Below, in pieces: positions 31,359 through 35,818 of a stretch of 35,818 nt of DNA. The stretch lies in IMG/VR virus record IMGVR_UViG_3300037245_001284, positions 1-35,818 of that record. One strand, written 5' to 3'. Both the position numbers and the translations under genes were made by a program. Source of the stretch: a virus. How positions within the stretch are numbered: position 1 is the stretch's first letter; each line of letters begins with the position of its first letter. Under the pieces are notes generated by a model, which was given only the letters and a program-made list of their open reading frames with translations, made no database searches and was not told the origin of the DNA.

Positions 31359-31540
31359 ATTGGTACTTTTGACACGATGCGCAGGACGATATTGAACACG
31401 CTCTGGACACTTGCGATGATAGCGATCGCGGTGGGATAGTCCTGAATCATGTCAGACCCGCCGACTACCGCGACGAGCGAGGCAACCAGGGTCAGGGCGT
31501 TGAGCCAGAAGGTTTTGGACTGGAAGATACTTTTAGTCAT
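31352..31540 (-). CDS. Holin-like small membrane protein
   Basis: 62 residues. MTKSIFQSKTFWLNALTLVA, then SLVAVVGGSDMIQDYPTAI, and AIIASVQSVFNIVLRIVSKV. The F-Q-S-K-T-(F)-W start with a first membrane helix, a short G-G-S-D turn and a second helix is typical of small phage holin-like proteins. AGGGAAC lies upstream and the gene overlaps the end of the 31533 gene by eight bases. It is separated from structural genes and next to the possible origin, so regulation may differ from late genes. The TGA stop is inside the 18-bp palindrome. Confidence 0.65.
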   Translation of the reverse strand: MTKSIFQSKTFWLNALTLVASLVAVVGGSDMIQDYPTAIAIIASVQSVFNIVLRIVSKVPIK

Positions 31541-32042
31541 TTTGTTTGTTCCCTATGATGTCAACTAACTTGGTGGAAATACGATCGACGATCTCGTCTC
31601 TACCCGGGACGTCTTCTAGTTCTTCTGCAATCGCTTGCACTAGTTCTTGAGCCAGGTTCAGGATGCTTGCTTTGTTCAGTAGGTTACCCAGGTTCGTGTC
31701 CATGCGATGGCAGGACGTGACCAACTTCTCTACGGTCGCCAGGTATTGGTGGACGATACCCATGGATGAGACGAAGTCTGCTTCTCCCTCAATCATGTTC
31801 AGACGATTCTCAATCAGGGCCCTGGTCAGTGCGATCTCTTCGCGTAGGCTCTTGATTTCGTCTACTGCATTGTGCCTCTCCGTTCCACTCCTTATCACCT
31901 GGTTGGTGAGCATATAGTGGCGCAGCGGGTCGACCTTGGTGTGGGTGTGGGCCTTGCAGAAGGTGCTCCCTTCGACAGCCTCGTGAGGGCACTGACCATC
32001 GGTCCTAATCCACTTGCATCTGTCTGGGTCATTTGCTTTCAT
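31533..32042 (-). CDS. Zinc-finger and coiled-coil protein
   Basis: 169 residues; AGGAGG lies eight bases before ATG 32042. The N-terminus DRCKWIRTDGQCPHEAVEGS followed by TFCKAH has C9, C18, C28 and H31 in a C-x8-C-x9-C-x2-H order, a single zinc finger of the kind seen in small phage proteins. The rest is helical: DEIKSLREEIALTRALIENR, a central YLATVEKLVTSCHRMDTNL helix, and LAQELVQAIAEELEDV. It could bind DNA or act in replication, partition or packaging (a small terminase subunit cannot be excluded). A tandem operator-like dyad lies about 75 bases upstream, so its expression is probably controlled. Confidence 0.65.
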   Translation of the reverse strand: MKANDPDRCKWIRTDGQCPHEAVEGSTFCKAHTHTKVDPLRHYMLTNQVIRSGTERHNAVDEIKSLREEIALTRALIENRLNMIEGEADFVSSMGIVHQYLATVEKLVTSCHRMDTNLGNLLNKASILNLAQELVQAIAEELEDVPGRDEIVDRISTKLVDIIGNKQND

Positions 32043-32114
32043 ACTTTTCCTCCTGACAAAACTGTCCTGAAGGAAAACACTATTGATTTGACCTTATTCT
32101 TGTAAAACACTTAT

Positions 32115-32153
32115 AGTGTATCGAAACGATACAGTGTATCGAAACGATACACT
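32115..32153 (-). promoter_or_regulatory. Tandem operator-like dyads upstream of the 31533 gene
   Basis: An 18-base unit, AGTGTATCGAAACGATAC, occurs twice in tandem (32115-32132 and 32133-32150) and is closed by ACT, making the whole 39 bases nearly palindromic. Each unit contains GTATCG-AAA-CGATAC. Two adjacent dyads ahead of a start codon look like a repressor operator; the regulator is not identified. Confidence 0.65.
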
Positions 32154-32228
32154 TTCCATTTTATGCACCCCCTTCATCGTCATAACCACCCTGGGTATAA
32201 CGACTTAATTGACCCTCCCTCCCCCTCC

Positions 32229-32242
32229 TCTGACGCGTCAGA
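32229..32242. promoter_or_regulatory. Third TGACGCGTCA palindrome
   Basis: TCTGACGCGTCAGA is a perfect 14-base palindrome sharing the 10-base core with those at 30406 and 31341. Confidence 0.55.
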
Positions 32243-32408
32243 CGACAATTCAAAACCACCTGGAGTGTCGATAGGGCCCACCAAGGACCAACAGCCAACA
32301 TCCGCACAACCCTTACATTCAGACCTACCCACACAGCACCGACCACCCGCACATACCATACAGACGTAACACTACAATCGGAATCTCCTGAACATTCGAT
32401 AGGACAAT

Positions 32409-32555
32409 CCTCACAACCCTACCTGCCTACCTGCACAACCAGGACAGCCAGCACAGTCAGTACAGCCGGTATAAGGCGGTCGGACTGTGCTGGCTGTGCC
32501 GGTAGTTAGGCGCGGCTGTGCCGGTCGTGAGGCCTGTGCAGGTAGGGCTGTGAGG
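32409..32555. repeat. Nested inverted repeat at a motif-polarity switch
   Basis: Inner arms ACAGCCAGCACAGTC (32444-32458) and GACTGTGCTGGCTGT (32483-32497) are perfect over 15 bases with a 24-base loop. Outer arms (32409-32426 and 32538-32555) match over 18 bases with one mismatch. The flanking motif orientation reverses here. Confidence 0.8.
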
Positions 32556-33268
32556 GCTGTGCTGTTTGTATGGTGGGGTGGTAGCGGCTAGCGCGATAGT
32601 ACAGCGCCACCTGTGCCTCCTAGCGCGGTTGTACCGCCTGCGCCCGGTAGGGTAGTGCCTGTTGTGCAGGTAGGTTGTAGCGCTTATCGCGATTGTGCCG
32701 CGCGATTGTACTGACTGTAGGATGTCAAGTAAAATACTGTATCCGATTGTACCGGCTGTAGGGTAGCGCTTGTACCGGCCACGACAGGCCAGGCTGTAAG
32801 GGTTATGCAGCGCTGGGCTGTAGGGCTTAGGGCGGTTATGCAGCCGGGTTGAGCCTGTCATCCTGGTTATACTGTGGGATGTGATGGTTGTATCGATACC
32901 AGTTGTAGTGGTTGTGTAGCGCTTGGTTGTGATGGCTGTAGGGGGTGTGGTTGTAGGGTGTAGGGAGGTTAGAGCCACTGGCGACCTGTAGTGGTTATGT
33001 TGGTTGTAGGGTGGGGTTAGCCTGGTAGGTGGGGTTGTAGGTTGGTAATTGGTAACTTGGCGCGATTTAACCGGTTATCCGGCTGGAACGCGGTATAGAT
33101 TTAACTAAATAAAAGATTGCCGAATGTTCCTATTGTGAGGCCTCAAGAACCCTACAACCCTACCTCCCCACACCCTACAACCAGCATAACCCGTACGGTA
33201 TAACCCGCACATCCCACATCATAACCCGCATAACCCCACCTTATTTCGGCGCACGAGAAAGCCCTACA

Positions 33269-33284
33269 GACCGGATAACCGGTC
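33269..33284 (-). terminator. Hairpin downstream of the tiny-gene operon
   Basis: GACCGG-ATAA-CCGGTC forms a 6-bp stem just after the 33302 stop on the minus strand. The U-run that follows (GGGCUUUCUC) is weak, so termination is only likely. Confidence 0.45.
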
Positions 33285-33301
33285 CATAAGGCCTTTCCCT
33301 C

Positions 33302-33484
33302 CTAGTCCGTATGATAGGTGGTTCCGGTACAATCGACAGAGACAGTAAGAACCCCTTCCTCCAGGATATTCGCTAGATACGCCCCATTCGCTACAGCCCC
33401 GCGAGCTACTTCCATCGCGTCATCCATCCCACCTGTCAAAAGCCGCTTAAACTGCCCTTGCTGCCCATGTATTTCAACCATCAT
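33302..33484 (-). CDS. Small hypothetical protein
   Basis: 60 residues from ATG 33484, with GGAGA eight bases upstream; a second ATG follows at once and a longer in-frame start at 33532 lacks a ribosome site. It reads MMVEIHGQQGQFKRLLTGGM, DDAMEVARGAVANGAYLANI, then LEEGVLTVSVDCTGTTYHTD. A helical middle and a C-terminal beta hairpin are likely. I do not recognise it. It is the last of three tiny genes read leftward from 33837, and a hairpin follows the stop. Confidence 0.55.
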   Translation of the reverse strand: MMVEIHGQQGQFKRLLTGGMDDAMEVARGAVANGAYLANILEEGVLTVSVDCTGTTYHTD

Positions 33485-33577
33485 AACCCGAATCTCCTGT
33501 TGAATCGAACTGATCGCCAATACCCGTACCATCGTAACCGCGCGGCCGACGATGACCGCCGCCGCCGCTTGCCCCCG

Positions 33578-33745
33578 TCAACCCCTATCATAGCCACAAC
33601 CCTTACCAGCACACGCGGCTAGTATAACCCGTCTAACCCGATCGTTTTCCCGCCGCGCTTTGCGGTGGTTCCAAACCCCGATACAATCGTCCCAATCCCA
33701 CCCATAGAACCCAGCCGCCAGAACCGCTACAATCAAGAATCCCAT
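33578..33745 (-). CDS. Small single-helix membrane protein
   Basis: 55 residues from ATG 33745. The TAG stop of the upstream 27-residue gene sits within the AGGGG ribosome site (TCTAGGGGTTATCATG), showing coupling. The N-terminus MGFLIVAVLAAGFYGWDWDD is a membrane helix or signal anchor, followed by a basic helix HRKARRENDRVRRVILAACA and GKGCGYDRG. The topology fits a cytoplasmic basic tail tethered to the membrane. Longer in-frame starts have no ribosome site. Confidence 0.55.
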   Translation of the reverse strand: MGFLIVAVLAAGFYGWDWDDCIGVWNHRKARRENDRVRRVILAACAGKGCGYDRG

Positions 33746-33753
33746 GATAACCC

Positions 33754-33837
33754 CTAGAATTGGCGAGGAGAATCGACTTGCGTAACATACCATGCAGACC
33801 CGACAACCACTACAAAGAAGACGATTCCGATAAACAT
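33754..33837 (-). CDS. 27-residue membrane peptide
   Basis: ATG 33837 preceded by AAGGGGAAA. The peptide is MFIGIVFFVVVVGSAWYVTQ followed by VDSPRQF, a single hydrophobic helix with a short polar tail. Its TAG stop overlaps the ribosome site of the next gene, indicating one operon (33837, 33745, 33484). Upstream, TTGTAG (33914-33909) and TAAAAT (33893-33888) with a 15-base spacer could form a weak promoter. Function unknown. Confidence 0.5.
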   Translation of the reverse strand: MFIGIVFFVVVVGSAWYVTQVDSPRQF

Positions 33838-33910
33838 TGTTTTTCCCCTTGTGTGCCTTGCGTCCTTCAACTACACAAGTCTACAACATTTTAGCCGCCG
33901 CGGCGCCCCT

Positions 33911-33939
33911 ACAATCGGATTGTGGAAAATAATTTTCCA
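33911..33939. promoter_or_regulatory. Two adjacent dyads upstream of the tiny-gene operon
   Basis: ACAATC-G-GATTGT (33911-33923) and TGGAAAAT-A-ATTTTCCA (33923-33939) are perfect dyads with single-base centres. They border the possible -35 at 33909-33914, a good place for a regulator. Confidence 0.5.
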
Positions 33940-33960
33940 AGTCCTAGGCCGCAGTCTAAG

Positions 33961-33993
33961 CCCCTGACCCTAGGGGATGGCCGACTATCGGCC
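33961..33993 (-). other. Paired hairpins downstream of the 34011 gene
   Basis: GGCCGA-CTA-TCGGCC (33979-33993) and CCCCT/AGGGG (33961-33965, 33972-33976) give two short stems after the 34011 stop on the minus strand. No U-run follows. Confidence 0.4.
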
Positions 33994-34010
33994 GCCCCCC
34001 ACAAGCCCGC

Positions 34011-34349
34011 CTACGCCGCAAGCAGGGGGCGTGAATCGACCATGAACGACAAGTCCCGACTAGCCGCGCGGTTCCCAAAGTCAATCCACTTTATCGTCAC
34101 AACCCCAACAGTCTCGTCATCCGTCACAACCGTCACACTCAGCTCTCCGGCCGCGCCAGACAGGTCAGACCCTACAAAGCTCCCAGACCGGAAACGCAGA
34201 CTATTCGCTTTAAGCCGCTTAGATAGTAAAGCGACCAATGCGCTGATTGTAGTGGTTGTGCCGTTCTGCGCGGAATCAATCAATTGTAGGGTCGTGAGGA
34301 CACTGCGGCTTGAGACGGCTGTACTGGCATCTAGGCAATTGCGGGTCAT
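34011..34349 (-). CDS. Hypothetical protein next to the repeat array
   Basis: 112 residues from ATG 34349, with GGAGA six bases upstream; a longer in-frame start at 34397 lacks a ribosome site. It has a helical, Ser/Thr-rich N-terminal half (SVLTTLQLIDSAQNGTTTTI, ALVALLSKRLKANS) and a beta-rich second half: GELSVTVVTDDETVGVVTIK then WIDFGNRAAS. The codons for TVVT and GVVTI contain GTGACGGTTGTGAC and GTTGTGACG, the same words as the 9-base array beginning 150 bases away. Family unknown. The plus-strand frame through this region (33922-34404) is longer but lacks a ribosome site. The gene is divergent from the 34462 frame. Confidence 0.5.
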   Translation of the reverse strand: MTRNCLDASTAVSSRSVLTTLQLIDSAQNGTTTTISALVALLSKRLKANSLRFRSGSFVGSDLSGAAGELSVTVVTDDETVGVVTIKWIDFGNRAASRDLSFMVDSRPLLAA

Positions 34350-34461
34350 AACGATTCTCCGGTTTAAGGCCGCGTTGGGCGGGTGTCTCTCCGCCACTAT
34401 CTAAACCCTACAATAGGAAACCGCCGCCGGTCGACCAAAACTGGAAAAGTTGCGGAATGTT

Positions 34462-35818
34462 ATGAACAAAGGGGTTGTACCATGCAGGTCCCCTAAGTCT
34501 GATTATGACGATTATGACGATTATCCGGATTATGACGATTGTGACGGTTGTGACGATTATCCGGATTATGACGATTGTGACGGTTGTAACGGTTATTCGG
34601 ATTATGACGATTATGACGATTGTAACGATTGTAACGGTTGTGACGATTGTGACGATTGTGACGGTTGTGACGATTGTGACGGTTGTGACGGTTGTAACGA
34701 TTGTGACGGTTGTGACGGTTGTAACGATTGTGACGGTTGTGACGATTGTAACGGTTGTAACGATTGTAACGATTGTAACGGTTGTAACGGTTGTAACGGT
34801 TATTCGGATTGTAACGGTTGTAACGATTGTAACGGTTGTAACGATTGTAACGGTTGTGACGGTTGTGACGGTTGTGACGATTGTAACGGTTGTGACGGTT
34901 GTAACGATTGTAACGGTTGTGACGGTTGTAACGGTTGTGACGGTTGTAACGATTGTAACGGTTGTAACGATTGTAACGGTTGTGACGATTGTAACGGTTG
35001 TGACGATTGTAACGGTTGTGACGGTTGTAATGATTGTAACGGTTGTGACGATTGTAACGATTGTAACGGTTGTGACGATTGTAACGATTGTAACGGTTGT
35101 GACGGTTGTGACGATTGTAACGATTGTAACGGTTGTAACGGTTGTAACGGTTATTCGGATTGTAACGGTTGTAACGGTTGTGACGATTGTAACGGTTGTA
35201 ACGGTTGTAACGGTTATTCGGATTGTGACGATTATGACGATTGTAACGATTGTGACGGTTGTAACGATTGTGACGGTTGTAATGGTTATTCGGATTGTGA
35301 CGATTGTAACGATTGTAACGATTGTAACGGTTATTCGGATTGTGACGATTATGACGATTGTGACGGTTGTAACGATTGTAACGATTGTGACGGTTGTAAC
35401 GGTTGTAACGGTTGTGACGATTGTGACGGTTGTTACGGTTGTGACGGTTGTGACGGTTGTGACGGTTGTGACGATTGTAACGATTGTAACGGTTGTGACG
35501 ATTGTGACGATTGTAACGATTGTAACGGTTGTGACGATTGTGACGGTTGTGACGATTGTAACGATTGTAACGGTTGTAACGATTGTAACGGTTGTGACGG
35601 TTGTAACGATTGTAACGGTTGTGACGATTGTAACGGTTGTGACGATTGTAACGATTGTAACGATTGTAACGGTTGTGACGGTTGTAACGATTGTAACGGT
35701 TGTGACGGTTGTGACGATTGTAACGGTTGTGACGGTTGTAACGATTGTGACGATTGTAACGGTTGTGACGATTGTGACGATTGTAACGGTTGTAACGATT
35801 GTAACGATTGTGACGGTT
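34462..35818 (+). CDS. Cys-every-third-residue tripeptide-repeat protein, partial
   Basis: From ATG 34462 the frame stays open to the window edge (452 codons plus one base). A short leader MNKGVVPCRSPKS is followed by tripeptides (D/G)-(C/Y)-(D/N), such as DCDGCDDYPDYDDCDGCN. The second residue is C in nearly all units, otherwise Y, and Y is often followed by P, S or D. The composition would be almost only C, D, N and G, so extremely acidic. Such a protein could bind metal, form disulfide-linked filaments, or be a rigid repeat fold. The ribosome site is weak (GGAA at 34454-34457). Four other frames of this array are also free of stops because of its composition, so openness alone does not prove coding. 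The in-frame start and absence of indels favour it. The alternative is a non-coding satellite. Confidence 0.5.
   Translation, partial: MNKGVVPCRSPKSDYDDYDDYPDYDDCDGCDDYPDYDDCDGCNGYSDYDDYDDCNDCNGCDDCDDCDGCDDCDGCDGCNDCDGCDGCNDCDGCDDCNGCNDCNDCNGCNGCNGYSDCNGCNDCNGCNDCNGCDGCDGCDDCNGCDGCNDCNGCDGCNGCDGCNDCNGCNDCNGCDDCNGCDDCNGCDGCNDCNGCDDCNDCNGCDDCNDCNGCDGCDDCNDCNGCNGCNGYSDCNGCNGCDDCNGCNGCNGYSDCDDYDDCNDCDGCNDCDGCNGYSDCDDCNDCNDCNGYSDCDDYDDCDGCNDCNDCDGCNGCNGCDDCDGCYGCDGCDGCDGCDDCNDCNGCDDCDDCNDCNGCDDCDGCDDCNDCNGCNDCNGCDGCNDCNGCDDCNGCDDCNDCNDCNGCDGCNDCNGCDGCDDCNGCDGCNDCDDCNGCDDCDDCNGCNDCNDCDG
34501..35818. repeat. Strict 9-base tandem array, about 146 units
   Basis: The unit is GRT-TRT-RAC: G(A/G)T, T(G/A)T, (G/A)AC. 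Variation is almost only A/G transitions at three positions; rare units carry CCG, TCG, TAC or AAT in the third triplet. The 9-base register is never broken over 1318 bases. GGTTATTCG recurs about six times (near 34591, 34798, 35149, 35209, 35284 and 35329). The array continues past the window. Confidence 0.97.

Larger units (their letters stand above)
32043..33301. other. Gene-free region of degenerate TTGT/ACAA motifs
   Basis: No convincing gene. From about 32160 to 32460 the top strand is rich in ACAACC/ACAGCC; from about 32460 to 33060 the same motif appears in the other orientation (GGTTGTA, GGCTGTG, GATTGTACC); from about 33130 it flips back (CTACAACC, CATAACCC). The flip at 32460 coincides with a nested inverted repeat. 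A low-complexity minus frame (32457-32978) is open only because the strand is C/A-rich and it has no ribosome site. Confidence 0.6.

Noticed and set aside
32457-32978. 173-residue minus-strand frame rich in Thr, Tyr, His and Arg
   Set aside because: Low-complexity reading of the degenerate motif region, a GTG start and no ribosome site.
33777-33883. TTG-started plus-strand ORF behind GAGGAG
   Set aside because: Only about 34 codons, rare start, antisense to the 27-residue membrane peptide gene.
33922-34404. 160-residue plus-strand frame
   Set aside because: It starts at a GTG inside a palindrome without a ribosome site and is antisense to the 34011 gene, which has one.
34501-35818. CRISPR array or other spacer-repeat locus
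   Set aside because: The 9-base units are contiguous and have no unique spacers or cas genes nearby.
34505-35818. Second plus-strand frame of the array, reading (I/V)-(V/M/I)-T
   Set aside because: It is open only because of the repeat composition. Its first ATG lies within the repeats with no ribosome site and a stop lies just upstream, while the ATG at 34462 leads into the other frame.

Overview
The window is part of a tailed double-stranded DNA phage genome (Caudoviricetes). The order of a GpA-type large terminase, portal, scaffold, P22-like coat protein, head closure, tail tube, overlapping tail chaperones and a 1158-residue tape measure points to a virus with a long, non-contractile tail. 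The standard code fits: TAA, TAG and TGA all end genes, and most starts follow AGGAG-like ribosome sites. No integrase, repressor gene, polymerase or toxin is visible. The host cannot be named. Tat-like or Sec-like signals, LamG/DUF2341 modules and a papain-like peptidase suggest an environmental bacterium, but that is inference.

Layout. From 1 to about 30150 nearly every gene is on the minus strand, so the functional order runs right to left. Positions 30146-28742 hold small accessory genes. Positions 28715-24549 hold exported or surface proteins (PKD-like protein, papain-like peptidase, thioredoxin-like protein, capsid-accessory paralog) and a tRNA-Thr. Positions 24473-21849 lead into the large terminase. 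Positions 21838-13844 hold portal, connector, scaffold, major capsid, small capsid genes, a PKD/repeat protein, a BhlA-like membrane protein and head closure. Positions 13841-7145 hold a 1653-residue lectin-module protein, two small paralogs of its C-terminal domain, and the tail tube. Positions 7085-2421 hold chaperones, a tail-completion protein and the tape measure. Positions 2411-1 hold distal tail proteins, including two tandem concanavalin-like paralogs, the last cut by the window edge. Genes are tightly coupled through ATGA, GTGA, TAATG and TGATG junctions, with terminator hairpins after the coat and tail-tube genes.

The right end is different. One plus-strand gene (30230) and two minus-strand genes (31352, 31533) flank about 940 bases without a gene. 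That stretch carries eleven copies of GGTTAGTTYTAG, mostly as inverted pairs, and is bounded by TGACGCGTCA palindromes that contain the stop codons of the flanking genes. It is a candidate replication origin or control region. A 1.26-kb gene-free stretch follows (32043-33301), made of degenerate TTGT-centred motifs whose strand preference flips at a nested inverted repeat, and then a cassette of tiny, mostly membrane, genes.

The window ends inside a strict 9-base tandem array of about 146 units (34501-35818). It lies in frame behind an ATG at 34462. If translated, it gives at least 452 residues of (D/G)-(C/Y)-(D/N), with a cysteine at nearly every third position. This array, the related motif spread through neighbouring DNA, and the fusion of lectin modules to a tail-terminator-position domain are the most unusual parts of the window.
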